Shown: positions 23,049 through 34,735 of the stretch, piece after piece
Position numbering within the stretch: position 1 is the stretch's first letter
How the letters are laid out: every line of letters begins with the position of its first letter
Assembly: GCA_002104905.1 (NCBI GenBank)
Contig: MCFE01000655.1
Coordinates: 1-49,490 of the forward strand
Direction: 5' to 3'
DNA from: Basidiobolus meristosporus CBS 931.73
Lineage: Eukaryota > Basidiobolomycota > Basidiobolomycetes > Basidiobolales > Basidiobolaceae
DNA: 49,490 nt
The notes under the pieces: model-generated
The model's database searches: none
Seen by the model: only the letters and a program-made list of their open reading frames with translations
Told to the model about the DNA's origin: nothing
Position numbers and translations under genes: made by a program

Positions 23049-23901
23049 ATGTCTCCACCAGTATCTGAAGAGCTACACGTCGCCGTCGGATCGAAGAATC
23101 CCACCAAAGTGAACGCCGCCAAGAGAGTTCTGCAGCATTACTTCCCCGACAAGAACATCCACGTCCACATGCTGAGCGTTCCTTCGGGAGTTGCCGACCA
23201 GCCTATGTCAGGTACGCCCCTACCTGTTCCCCCTGGACACGAGACACGGAGTCGTTTCCAGTCCAGTCAACTAAGCGTTCGATTTTTTCTAGATGAGGAA
23301 ACCATCTTGGGTGCCAAGAATCGCGCCAAAGCGGCCATGGAGATGTCGGAGGCCGATTGTACTTACGGTATGTGAAACTCTTCTCGCGACCAGGACAGGA
23401 GCGCCCTCCGGTGGTGGTTGACCAGTTTACTCACCAACCTATCATACTGCAGCCATCGGCATTGAAGGAGGTGTTTGCGAAATGGGCGGGGATTATTTCC
23501 AAACCGGATGGGCCGCAGTCGTCGACAAGAAGGTAAGTTGGATTAAGCGGTGTCTACGGGACGAGGATTCGCTTGCTAACCCAGCATGACAGGGCGATAT
23601 CGGCGTCGGTAGCGGTGGTCGTTTCCAAATCTCCAACAAAATCATCGCCCAGCTCAAGTCGGGCAGAGAGATGGGCCCGGTCATGGACGAACTATCCGGT
23701 ATCGACGATGTTCGGTCCACACTGGGAGTGATTGGTAAGTCACATGCCTTCGGTCGATACCATCATGATCCGTTCGCTAACTTTTTCTCTGGTTGACCAG
23801 GTATTTACACCAAGGGGGCCTTGGATAGATCCGATTCGAACACCGAGGCTCTTTACCTTGCCTTTGCCAAATTCGTTTCCGACCCTGTGTACTGGGACTA
23901 G
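23049..23901 (+). CDS. inosine/xanthosine triphosphatase (YjjX/DUF84)
   Basis: Enzyme of the YjjX (DUF84/NTPase_I-T) family that hydrolyses non-canonical purine nucleotides such as ITP and XTP, keeping them out of nucleic acids. Five exons give 186 residues: 23049-23211, 23293-23367, 23453-23532, 23593-23734 and 23801-23901. Motifs in order: VAVGSKNPTKVNA near the N-terminus (nucleotide pocket), VADQPMSDEETILGAKNRA across intron 1, AIGIEGGVCEM (catalytic core), VGSGGRFQIS, GPVMDEL and IGIYTKGALDRS near the end. The length matches the compact bacterial-type family (about 170-190). The ATG chosen lies just before the first conserved strand; a longer in-frame extension to 22974 has no family support. 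This is a different fold family member from eukaryotic Ham1/ITPA. Confidence 0.93.
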
Positions 23902-24670
23902 GCTATACCGGCGGCCAAGCCCACGACCATATCTACATCTACACTTACCTAATGTAATCCCCCAAACACCCAGAGCAGTAATTAGACTGTCCCTTTAGAT
24001 AGAGATGCAATGGGCGACCACCACAAATAAAATCCCCCGTGTGGCAACAAACTCCCCCCGCTCACAGAGAGATTGCTCGACGCACTTGCGTTTGCTCCGG
24101 GCATCACCGTCCTCGGATTGTGTTGTATGATGTGATGGAGACGTTTAACATAATCGCAGTGTGTATCGTCTGACCTGTGTGAAACGATGGCGCAAGTTGG
24201 TTCAGTATCCCAAGCACCGAGGGGCTGTTAGGCTACTAGGCTGCAGCCTGCCCACCTATCTAGTCCGCAAGCCACCAACCCATCTCCAAAAATATTCGGG
24301 CATATGGACGAGGTCTTCACCTTATGCAAAACCTGAAGCCGGGCCAGGGTGGACGACCCGATCCGAGCTTACTTGCATCTGATCTTTCCAAACATCTACT
24401 GATAATCATCAGCCTCGGGAGAGGTGGTGGTGCTGGTTGTGGTTGTGGTTGTGGTTATGGTTGTGCATCTCTTTTGTTTATTCAACACTGCTAAATAATA
24501 TGGGCTAAACACAAACATATTGGAGCTCAGGACGAGAGAGTCGCGATGAAACGGAGTGCTGTGGCTGGTGTTTCGTTAGGTGCGAGCGTAGATTCCAAAT
24601 GAATGTTACGTTACACGGGTGTTGATTTGTGTGTGCACGGAGCCCTGAGGGTGGGATGTCACGTTTCACA
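23902..24670. other. intergenic with a GGTTGT repeat
   Basis: No gene recognised. It contains the minisatellite-like tract at 24431-24465 and small unrelated ORFs (24161-24382). Confidence 0.5.
24431..24465. repeat. GGTTGT-type short tandem repeat
   Basis: About five imperfect hexamer units of GGTTGT (one with A for G), preceded by GGTGGT. A low-complexity tract, possibly polymorphic. Confidence 0.7.
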
Positions 24671-25069
24671 TCAACGGCAGATGAAGGTGGAGTTGTTGTA
24701 GTGATTGGAGTTGAATTGGATGGAGGAGTAGAGGCGAGATTTATACTGCTGACTGACCGACATCAGCAGTGTCTCGATGTTGGGAAACACCTGGCCCTGG
24801 ATGGAGGAGATGGATTGGTGATGCTTCTGAACCAACACCTCCTCCTGGAGCTCTATGGGCATGCCCAACTGGGATATAACGTACCCCTGTCGAGATACTT
24901 CGACGGTAATCTCGATGCCCTCGAGCACCCGCAATCTGAACGCACAACATGGCAGCACTTCGTCCACCGTGTTTTTCATGAACAAGATCTCTAGCGTTTC
25001 CTCTTGGATACCGAATCGTATGCGTCTCAACAGATCAACCAGATCCTCGGGAGCCTGTCCGTATTTCAT
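24671..25069 (-). CDS. small protein of unknown function
   Basis: Minus-strand frame of 132 codons from the first ATG (25069). The body is well composed for a folded alpha/beta protein: charged helix EDLVDLLRRIRFGIQEETLE, strands rich in Val/Ile, and two adjacent Cys (LPCCAF). The last 25 residues are Asn/Ser-rich and may be readthrough of a missed splice. I know no family for it. A TATAAAA lies 32 bp upstream of the ATG (25101-25107), which supports transcription. An overlapping plus-strand frame (24629-24994) is taken as its shadow. Confidence 0.45.
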   Translation of the reverse strand: MKYGQAPEDLVDLLRRIRFGIQEETLEILFMKNTVDEVLPCCAFRLRVLEGIEITVEVSRQGYVISQLGMPIELQEEVLVQKHHQSISSIQGQVFPNIETLLMSVSQQYKSRLYSSIQFNSNHYNNSTFICR

Positions 25070-25100
25070 GATGCCGCACACCGGGTGAGCAGAAGGCGGA

Positions 25101-25107
25101 TTTTATA
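25101..25107 (-). promoter_or_regulatory. TATA box of the 24671-25069 gene
   Basis: CGCTATAAAATCC on the minus strand, 32 bp before the first ATG. The spacing leaves almost no 5' UTR, so the mRNA would start very near the ATG, or translation would begin at a later codon. Confidence 0.35.
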
Positions 25108-26172
25108 GCGTCCTAGGTGGGCAGCACACCACGTAATAGATAGGAAACTGTGGGAGATTGATAAAAGCGCCGCTCGATGGATTGCTGTGGATGCCCGGAT
25201 TCGCAATCAATCCAATTGATAGGGAATACCAGTTCAATTCCAAATACGTGACCGCTACTATTTATTGGCAATCCAATGGAGATCAATTTGATTCGAGTTG
25301 GCTGGGTGGCGACACTCGAGTTGCGAAGTCCCCCACTGCAGTAGTTCGAAAAAATCCCTGGAAAAAGGGTGGCGAGATGGTGGTGAAGCGCTTGGGCTGT
25401 GCTCTCGAGGCCGGGGCGGGGCCCATCCCTCTATTTAAGTAGTTGGCCATCACCCAGGAATCAGCACGCAGTCTTCCACGATTGCGCACACAGAGGCTAC
25501 CTGGGTGATTGGTTGGTCGGTGAACTGTTTAGGATGGGATGCTCTTCGTTCAAATGAATTTCTGAGACCTGCTGTGTAGGGCGAAATTGGATTTTGCCAT
25601 ACGCCTGTAGTGCAGCTTCTTTGGGATCTTTCCAAATAGAATCGGAGATCCAGTGCTAACCTGATCTACTATGTCCAATACTGGACATCCCCAAACGCCA
25701 TGGCCCTTGTCTAACTGTGAGCTGAATGCGAGACCTTCATAGGCTCCTCATCAAACTTTATCACTGCTCAGCCACACATCAAGCTACCAGAGGGCGAGGG
25801 TCCTAGCGTCGGCAGAATTCATGTATTCGCAAGGCCTTGGGTCAATCAACTTGTTTCTGTCAACGTTTCAAATCGATAGGTGATCTTGACTTCATCATCA
25901 AACACATGGTATTCCGAAGAGATCTATGGAAAGGGCTCTATGACGCCACTTTCAGCGGTGCCGAGGTGGGTTCGGTTCGACCCACCTGTCGCTGGACAGC
26001 TGAATGCTGGAGATTCCCACATATAATTCGACCGTTTTATTCTTTAAGAAAAGGGGATGATTCAACGCCTCGCTAGAGCGGCGCTGCTGTGCGTGAGAGT
26101 GTGTGGCTTTCGTCCAGTCCAATCCACTTGAAGTTCGGGAAATGGAATCTCTCTATATATATGGCGTGTGGC
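25108..26172. other. intergenic, one hairpin, no gene seen
   Basis: About 1.1 kb between two minus-strand genes. It holds small ORFs of no family and the GC-rich inverted repeat at 25965-25986. Part must be the 3' flank of the P5B ATPase. Confidence 0.5.
25965..25986. repeat. perfect 7-bp hairpin
   Basis: GGTGGGT and ACCCACC flank the 8-base loop TCGGTTCG. It looks like an isolated tRNA T-arm but no other tRNA parts surround it. It lies about 190 bp beyond the P5B ATPase stop (on the minus strand) and could be an RNA 3'-end structure. Confidence 0.4.
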
Positions 26173-29100
26173 TTACGATTCCTTCATCTCCTCCTCTATC
26201 CTCTTGTAGATTTTCTTCGGGGACTTGGACAGTGGTCTGTACTTCGCTCCTTTGCGGAGATGCCATGCATGAACTACCCATTGCACCAGATTTGGAAACA
26301 CATACTTCTCGGCTACCATAGATACAGCAAAGTTCAAGGATGCAACGAATAGCAAATTGAGCCGATAGGAGAGAGGAACGCCTAGCAAATCCAGGATGTT
26401 CATGATCACCTTGCTAGGATACATCACAATATACACCGAGAAGATAAGAAGGATAAAGATGGTGATGACGAAAGGGCCTGCGTATCGAAATCGAAGAATC
26501 AGCGTTTGGGTGGAATGGTCGGGGTTGAAGTGTGGCTTGAACTTACGATTACTGAACATTGATCGCCGGTACGGGGGCCCGACATTGAACACAATCGCGG
26601 TTAGGATGTATTGGAAGCATGAGATCAAGAACAAGCTCGTATTTTCAAAGTTCCGAACATTCTTCGCCGAGGTGAATTCTGTCGGGGGGAGATACCTGGA
26701 TGCGGGCTCAAGTTAGGAAATCAACGGCTACCTCGATCGTGTTATGTATGCAGTGAATCGTCCAACTAACCAGGTCTTGGTTTGCACCAAACGGAATACG
26801 CTCACCTGCACCAGAGCGTGGATGAATATATGTCCAATAAGCGATGTGATCACTTTCTTGGAGACTAGATTCGCGGTGGGGCGCTTCCGATGGATCTTGG
26901 GATAGGATGCGGTTCTCGCCATGAAGACTGCTATGGGTAATATGACAAACAGATCGATGAATAAGAATTGGAAATCCCCCAAAGTGGAGTCAAATCCATA
27001 CAACAAGCCGACACTGGTGAATTGGATTAGACTGTACAGCGCCATGTACTTGAAGCATCCAAAACTAGTCACCAGAGCGGCTCTGCCCTCGCGGATCACC
27101 TGCAGTACACAGCCGATATCTGTGGAGCGACTGGTGAAGGGTGCTGCGACAGAGGCTTCCGCCTCAGAAAGAGATATGCCCACATCGGCTGCTTTCAGAG
27201 CGCCGCAATCGTTGGCTCCATCACCACAAAACCCAACGCAGTAATTGATCCCTTGCAGCTTCTCGACCAGTTCATGCTTCTCGTCAGGTGACATCCGAGC
27301 GAAGATCTGACCCTTTATAAGCATACGTTGAAACGTTTCAAGTGGGGCGTAGTCTACCATCCAACGGAATATCTCTCCAGTAATCGCCAGTGCATAGTTC
27401 TCCCCCAAGAACGACGTTCTATACGGTGTATTTCGATGCTCAACCGGCCTCAAGGTTATTGCATCAAGTGTACTACGCTTGCCGTCGATATTCTCCCAAG
27501 AAATGATTGAGCGAGGTGTGTTTGAGGAGCCTTGAGTAAAGCGTGGGACATATACCTCTGCCTCGGGGTGGACGAGTCCGCACTCTTTGGAGACACTTAT
27601 GGCGGTCAAAACATTATCGCCGGTACACATGATTTGCCTGATGGAAGCGTTGGAGAGTGTATTGATGACTGATGCAGTGGTTGGCTTGAGCTTGTTTTCA
27701 AAAATAATAAATCCAATAAATTGCAGCTCCGCCTCAACTTGTTCGCGCTTAATTCTTTGAGCCTTCAACCAGTTCAACGATGGAAGCGATTTGGCAGCAC
27801 ATGCGATTACACGATACCCATGATGAGTATATTGTTGAAGGATCTCATGGTAGTCATGGGGTAAAGACTCGGGCCTACATATATCGATCATAACTTCAGG
27901 TGCGCCCTTGACAAATATCTCCATGGAGGTGCTACCAAGTCGTTTCACTATTACGCTCATACGTCGAAGTGAGGAGATGAACTCGAAACAACGAATAACT
28001 CCAAGCTCAAGAAAGCTGTTAGCTGGCTCATCATCACTCTTTGTAAGCATTGCGTCCAGGTCAAATCGCTTGCCGCCCGGTGGTCTAACTACAGTAGGCA
28101 CTAGGCCAGATGTTGAATTTCGATCTTTCTTGGGTGGCTTTCCCAAAGCTTCACCGAGAGTGGGGCCAGTTCCTTCTTCTAGTATCCAGCGGGTGAATTC
28201 AAACATCTTTAGATCCAGCGGGTCACCCATCAACTCCCCATCAATAAGCTTCAACGAGTGGCAAGTGGTCATGGCGTGCAGGATTTGTAAATCTCCCCAA
28301 ACCTCGTTGGTTGAAGATTGAAGATTCTCCACTGATCGATGCAATTCAGAAAACAGCCGACTCTGTTGATCAATTACTTGGACCCCCAATACATCCAACC
28401 CATCCTCGGTTAGAGTCCCCGTTTTGTCGAAACACATGGCATTGATTTTACCACACACATTTACTCGAGAAGGGCTAATGCAAAAGATTCCGCATTTTCG
28501 CAGCCGGGAGATCGCAAACGTGGTTCCTATTGACATAGTGGCAGGCAGGGCCGGTGGAACAACGATCGTAATGAGGTCGAGAGCACGCACAATGATCTTC
28601 TCCCAATGAACCTACAGTTACATCAAGTTCACGATTAGTAGTTGGAGCATGAAAAGTTCTATAAAGACCAAGCCCGTCACTTACGCCCAGTTTGATGAAG
28701 TTCACCACACTCATCATAAAGCCAACAGCCGCTATATTCAGCACATGTTAGTCGCAGTGTTACTCGAATCAATGCACAACTACCGATTTACCTATGCATG
28801 CTAGAACGCCAATGAACCGAAAAGAATCTCGGTAAAACGCAAACTTGTTTGGCTTTGGGAACAGCATTGAACGGACAAGTGCACCTTTGGTGGTATTGAA
28901 TCCGGTTCTAACGACCAGGGCAATAGCCTTACCGGCAAGACTTGATTGACGGGTATTTGCATCCGACCCTGCTCTCACTCGGATGATTTTCGTCCCAGAG
29001 AATAAGAAATATTTGGCAAGGCTGGGATGGACATTGGAAGTCGAGAGATTCATATCTACCAACGCTGAATTGACAATGGGAATTTTTGAAACTGGGACGC

Positions 29101-30986
29101 TCTCGCCTAAAATACAAGAGCTGAGTATGAATGGTGCTGTGTTTTTACGATAGAAAGGTTTGGATCTCGAAATGTACCTGTAAGCATACTTTCATTAACG
29201 ATACAGTCGCCATCCAACAAAACACCGTCGCATGGAAAGTTCACGAATTCGTTAGTGTTCACCTCAAATACATCACCTGGAACCAGATCTTCTGATGAGA
29301 TCAACTTCCCTTTGAATCCGAATGGTAAGTCGATGAGTATGACCCGTAGCAATTGAAGCTTAGACTTCCCGGTACTCACAATGATTGTTTCGATAAACTT
29401 TAACGTCACAAACGAACCGAGACATTTCGCTCATTCTCCGCGCGTTCTGCACAACATTGAGGTTGAGTTAGACTGTCTTTAGGCTTGAATCCGTGACTGG
29501 TATAAATACCTTGCGCGTCTCAACCAGTGTCGTTATAATGGATGTTGCCGAGATAATAAAGATACAGACGGCGTAGTAATAATAATCATCAAGCATCCAT
29601 AGGGTAACACTGAATATTTGAAACACGTAGAACGGGTGTAAAACCTCAAAATGGGTGAGTAAAGTATACTTGGTATGCGTATAAAAAGTGAAAACACACC
29701 TCGTCCGTCAAAAGTTGCATAACAGGCCTTTCTTTGATATCAATAACGTTGTCTCCATACACGAGCTTTCGCTCGTTCAATTGATCCCGGGTCAACCCCC
29801 GCTTACAGCCATTGACAGTTACCCACGCAGTGTCCTTCCAGTGGCTGGATAGCATACAGACTTGGTTAGTGAGAGACTTGCTCGGAATGTACTAGTAAGA
29901 CTAACCTGTTTTGAACAAATTTTTGAAGAAGGGGATGGAAAATAAACCGAATGTATTTGTAATCAAAATAGTTTAACTGTGGTAGGCTTTTGTCAGGAAC
30001 CTAGTAGAGAGGGCCGTAAAGGATGCCTTAGCAGCAGCATATTGGAAGAATGCCTGTATGCTCCTTACCCCAGGGTTGCATACGAATACACTTCCCAGAG
30101 TTCCACCGTAATATTTCCGATTAATCTTTTCGATAGTCAAGTCGCCCCATTCGTTCTGTGCACAGTAGGCAATTGTCTGGACATTAGCAGTGTACTGAAC
30201 GAATGTGAAAATTTCACGTACCTCAACAGCAAGCCACTCTGCAGAATCAAGATCACACGTTTCAGCAGTCACATATATCCAGAAGCGAGGAACCCACCGA
30301 CCAACAAGGGCCAATACGCCCAATGTAATGACGCAGAACGCATGGTACAAGTAAGTCCAAGCTTTAAGCGACCGGTAACCCGTAATAACAATCCTTAAAT
30401 CCTCCTCTTCCAAAACGATCTCTTGCTCATAAGGCAAGCGCAGGTTACTTTCCGGGTACGAAGCTCTACTGGCGGAACCGTTCTCTATTGGAAGAGATGC
30501 TGGTTGGATATTATTACGGGCCTCCAAAGAAGACGTATCAGAACACTCCTCCTCCGAGCCGGAGGAATCTTCAAGTCGGTGCTCGATTTCACCCTCGCCT
30601 CGGCTATTCTCTGCTCCACGCCTGTGAAAGTTCGAAGAAAAACTCAACGGTAAAGAGGTATCGCTCTGTGCGGCCAATAGAGAAAAGTGTTTGATCGATT
30701 GTGTAGGAGTAGGGGATGTACTAGTCAACCTTGGACTAATAAGTGGCGTGTGCGAATTTCTACGACTTCTGGGTCTTGAAGTGTATGTCTCAATAGGAGC
30801 CATGAGACTCAGGGAAGAACCCTGCAGCTCGGGCCCATTCTCGTGTCTTGATTTCCTTGAAGCAGACACCACGATGCCATCAGTTACTGTGATTTCCTCA
30901 AGGCCAGGCGAGCTATGTTGCAGGTCTCTTGTATCATATATATCCTGGTATTCAAGGTCCGACTCCGAAGGATTTGTAGTGCCCAT
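26173..30986 (-). CDS. YPK9: P5B-type ATPase (Ypk9/ATP13A2-like)
   Basis: P-type ATPase of subgroup P5B, the vacuolar/lysosomal pumps that export polyamines and affect metal tolerance. Twelve minus-strand exons encode 1352 residues: 30986-30222, 30155-30069, 29976-29906, 29844-29700, 29644-29510, 29446-29380, 29309-29178, 29106-28792, 28731-28685, 28611-26771, 26695-26547 and 26477-26173. A Ser-rich N-terminal region (about 190 residues) precedes [14 protein letters not shown], the P5B entry motif. TGES is at 467-470 (dephosphorylation), PPALP at 607-611 (P5B signature; P5A has PPELP), phosphorylated Asp650 in DKTGT, and GDGAND at 1051-1056. About ten membrane segments are present; the family GPPYRRSMF lies near the end. 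The start is the first in-frame ATG; the frame stays open upstream to about 31120, so a short extra 5' exon is possible. Confidence 0.93.
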
Positions 30987-31774
30987 ACCAAAACTGTGTG
31001 GATCAAAGCCAGAGTGCTCAAGTAGCAAGCTCGAGCCAATATTCTTTAGAAAACGAACGTTATGAGAGGCCGAAAGAGTGTTCGTCTGTGTAACTCCTGA
31101 GTTATCAAAGAGTAACAGGGATGATTAATATCGCAGAGGATTAGTAGGAAGTATATCCAATCAAGTCGATTTGGATCGCTATTGGACTGCATTCAGTTAG
31201 AAACGAACACAAATAATACGGATCTATGAGGGAATTGGCCAAATGCGCACAACGTAGCCGACGCAAAAGTCGGATTCCACACGGAAATATGGAGCATGTA
31301 TAAATAGCTCCATTTGATGAGAGGTAACAGGAGAACACTATGCTGATGTGTTGGGCTGTGCACCATAGCGTGTGGCTTGAAACCATCCTGAACTCTTTGT
31401 TCCTATTCGATTTCGGCGCCGAATCCTGATATATTCAATACAACAAAGTCATAATGTGTTGCGTTGTATCAGGTGATGCCAAAGCTTAAAATTGATTGCC
31501 TCTAGATAGGTAGGATCGTAGACAACTGATAAGGAAATGATACTAATTCTCACGGGAACTCCCATACGTACAAACCAAGCTAGGAGTGCATTTAGTAAGA
31601 ATCTATGTTTCAAGTATGGTGTGCAGAATGTAGACTGGCAGTCGAATTTTATAGTATATTTCATTCAAAAAAGGCACTTGCAATTGCCAAAGTTTGTGAT
31701 TACTAGGCATATATAGGAGTGGACTCGAAAACAACCACATTGTAATAACATGAGTAAATGATATGGAAACAGGA
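30987..31774. other. intergenic, P5B ATPase 5' side and RPS16 3' side
   Basis: The frame of the P5B first exon continues open to about 31120 without ATG. A TATA-like element near 31298-31305 (minus strand) may drive the ATPase. No separate gene is seen. Confidence 0.45.
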
Positions 31775-32279
31775 TTAACGGTAGGATTTTTGGTATCTGG
31801 CACGGGCACCTGGACCTCCGAACTTCTTGGGCTCACAACGTCTAGGATCAGCTACGAGTAAGGTTCTGTCGTAGGCAACAAGCTTCTCTTTGATCTCCTT
31901 CTTGGAAGCTTCGTCAACGAACTTCTGGTAGAAGGCCACGATAGCCTTGGCAATAGCCTGGCGAATGGCGTAGATCTGGGAGGTATGACCACCACCACGA
32001 ACACGGACACGAATGTCGACGTTGGCGAATTTGTCTTCGCCAAGGATGAGGATGGGTTCGTAAACCTTAAATTTAAGGATTTCGGGCTCAACAAGCTCAA
32101 TTGGGGAGCCGTTGATACGGATCATACCCTTACCACTCTTGCAGAAAGCAACAGCAGTGGCGGTTTTCTAGCGATTCGTTGGTAATGAGTAAGCAAGTGT
32201 GGGAAATACAATGAGATACTCGATCCACTGCAAAAGAACAGGGCGTTACCTTGCGACCGAAAGTCTGTACGGCTTGCAT
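31775..32279 (-). CDS. RPS16: 40S ribosomal protein S16 (uS9)
   Basis: Small-subunit ribosomal protein uS9, which sits in the head of the 40S subunit with its C-terminal tail reaching the P-site tRNA. Two minus-strand exons, 32279-32250 and 32167-31775, give 140 residues (family about 143). It opens [17 protein letters not shown] across the intron, as in other eukaryotes, and continues [17 protein letters not shown], the [19 protein letters not shown] helix and the conserved ARYQKSYR end. The intron after codon 10 is a common place in ribosomal protein genes. An upstream ag|gt-like context in the 5' flank could mean a leader intron, which I cannot prove. Confidence 0.97.
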
Positions 32280-33786
32280 GGTGAAGGCTAAATAATAATC
32301 ATATATTAGGATGCATTATGGAGTGGTTTGAAAACGTACACAAGTAATTCGGTTTATTGGTAGGGGATTCATTAATAACGGATGGATGCACACAATACGT
32401 TACCTTCAGAAGAATCCGTAAACCAAAGTTGGAAGAGGAAGAAAGAAACGGGCAATCAATGATCTTTTGTGGAGCAGTGCTCACAAATCAGAATCTAGAA
32501 AAAATTTGATCAATGGATTTTTATTTTTCATCAGCATGCTGATTGTTGTATATGGCTGAGGCACGAAGGGAATGTGTTTTGACGAAGTGCGATATGGCGC
32601 TTTAGATTTAATGAAGAGAGTATCTGGTGACCCACACACTTACAACTCCAGTCTCATAATGGCACATACAAAAGTCTAGTCAGAACAGGGGTAAGGTCGA
32701 ACCGCCATACCACCCCCATGGTGAGTTCTCCATTACTATGCCATCTACTAATAGTTCTAATGGTATGGAGTTGAGCTACAAGTGATGACTATCTGTTGGA
32801 ACCCTCCGAGAAAAAGATGTACATTTGTCGCCTGTCTATTGGATCAATCGAGCAAGAGCAACTCGTTTCCACCACACTGCTGGTAACACACCTCTTCCCA
32901 TTGTATGAGCGATCATCTGACTGTAGCATTGCCTGTCAATATTTGGTAATAAATCTGTTGATACGTATGGTCATCAGTGGGTAATTTGCCTGCATGCAAT
33001 GGTGCTATTGTTCCTGATGGAGGTTATTGGAGTTCTCAAGAGGACTAGATGTTTCTAAACTTTGCTGAAATGAATGAGAATCGATGCACCAAGTAACGTG
33101 ACAATCTCACAACCATTAAAACGATGTGGCAGGGGATTGTTTAGGTTTCCAAATGCCAACAGACAAGGTTCCAGCTTACTTGCCGATCATTGGCCGAACG
33201 CATTCGGATCAAGATCGATATGAGTTTTCATGATTCATATCAGAGTGGAGAGGATTTCCTGCCCCCTGTTTGGCCGGCATTTCAGATCAATTAGCATTCA
33301 CGCCGTGCATATCTACCAAATCAATGTTTTTTGTAAGACATCACAATGGTTTATGGCTTGCTAGCGTCCCTCTCATCATGTATTTAGCATTCAATAGTGG
33401 CCGCCAATTTCGTGAACCAACAACATAAAGCCCATGACGTCACCCCTCATGATGGTTGTTTGGGTTGACATGGGCGACGAACCAAAACACCACGGTGCAT
33501 TCCGACGTAACCCTATGTGCTCAACTACAGCCAGAGCTTTCCGATATGATGGATTTACCACCTTGCATGGCTTTGCTTGTGGCAAAAGACACGAATAGAT
33601 GATATGCTGGATAAGTTGGTTTGACTGGTTTTATATTGCTTCTAATTTACATGGTACACTAGAAGCCAATGTGCATTGGATCACTGGGAAAGGTATAGGA
33701 TAAAGAACAAATGATTATTTCGGCAACATGGAAATATTAATCAATAAATTCGAAGAGTCGAGCCACTCTTCTTAGCAACTAATGCA
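32280..33786. other. 1.5-kb intergenic stretch
   Basis: Between RPS16 (start side) and the eIF4E gene (stop side). It holds the RPS16 promoter near its left end. ORFs at 32796-32984 and 33391-33585 match no family. No RNA gene or repeat was recognised. Confidence 0.5.
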
Positions 33787-34735
33787 TCAATTCCCCTTGG
33801 GCTTGAAGTCCGAATGATCCTTATGAGCTACAAAGCAATTTAGTATACTCTACATCAACTTAAGGTTGTAATAGTATTCAAACCTTTATAATAGGTAGCC
33901 TGGAACTCGACGTCCTTTACTGAATTCTTGATGGTTTTGACGATTTCGGCCTCATTCATGTGCATAGCATTACTATTCCAAACTTGAATGATATCAGCGT
34001 TCCAACGGGAGCTCACCGAAATGCCACAGACCTCATCATCTAAACCTCATGATTAGGGGTCTAACTTTCAATGTGCAATATAGGGCCTGCTTACCTCCTT
34101 GGAGAGTGTCTTCAAACTGTTCTCCAATAATGAGCATCAATAGTTCACGCCAGATGACATTGGAGTCCTCCTTCTTTACACGGAAGCAGTAAGAACCACC
34201 ATATTCATTTTTAGGATCCTCCCTGTAATCCAACGGAAATAAATAAGCATCATCATACGTATGTTCAGATACTTGAATCGTCTACTGACCAAATTGGCTT
34301 AATCCCTTTCTTCATAAAATGAAGACTGTTCTTGTTCTGCAACTTGTCTGGGGTCAACAAGTTATTGTAAACCCGCCAAAATTCCTAACAAACAGATACG
34401 TTTACACAGTGATGACGGTAGAAATAAATGAGATGGGATGCGCTACCTGGACAGTACTGACTGTATACAAATTCTGTAGATTGGTCTCGTAATCTGAGGC
34501 ATTTTGGGAATAAACAAATCTGGTAACAATTGAAATAAAAAAGCGCAAATTAGTCGCCCGAGTACCCTTCGACGGGCCTCCTTAGCCAAGCCAAGCTGAA
34601 CAGCAATGCTACGAAATCATACTTGTCATGCCAAAAAGTCCATTCGTGTTGCAGGGGGATGGCCTCCTTCAAAAGATCAGTTTTATCTTGGGAGATGTTC
34701 TCACCATTGGCATCTTGAGAAATGAGGGTCGACAT
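33787..34735 (-). CDS. class-II eIF4E-family cap-binding protein
   Basis: mRNA 5'-cap binding protein of the eIF4E superfamily, closest to class II (4EHP/eIF4E2, plant nCBP), which often acts in specialised or repressive translation. Six minus-strand exons give 201 residues: 34735-34623, 34519-34447, 34384-34290, 34222-34095, 34039-33884 and 33827-33787. The fold landmarks are PLQHEWTFWHDK (Trp32, Trp35), TVQEFWRVYNNL, GIKPIWEDPKNEYGGSY (cap-stacking Trp94) and DDEVCGISVSSRW. The other cap-sandwich Trp (Trp56 of mammalian eIF4E) is Tyr48 here, the class II hallmark. A separate canonical eIF4E should exist elsewhere in the genome. Confidence 0.92.

Noticed and set aside
22974-23375. Longer start for the DUF84 protein and readthrough of its first intron
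   Set aside because: Family homology begins at ATG 23049, and intron 1 has good GT-AG sites that restore PMSDEET.
27908-28321. 137-codon plus-strand ORF
   Set aside because: Antisense of the large exon 10 of the P5B ATPase.
31141-31386. 81-codon minus-strand ORF as upstream exon of the P5B ATPase
   Set aside because: No donor site in it joins the main frame in phase at a plausible intron length.
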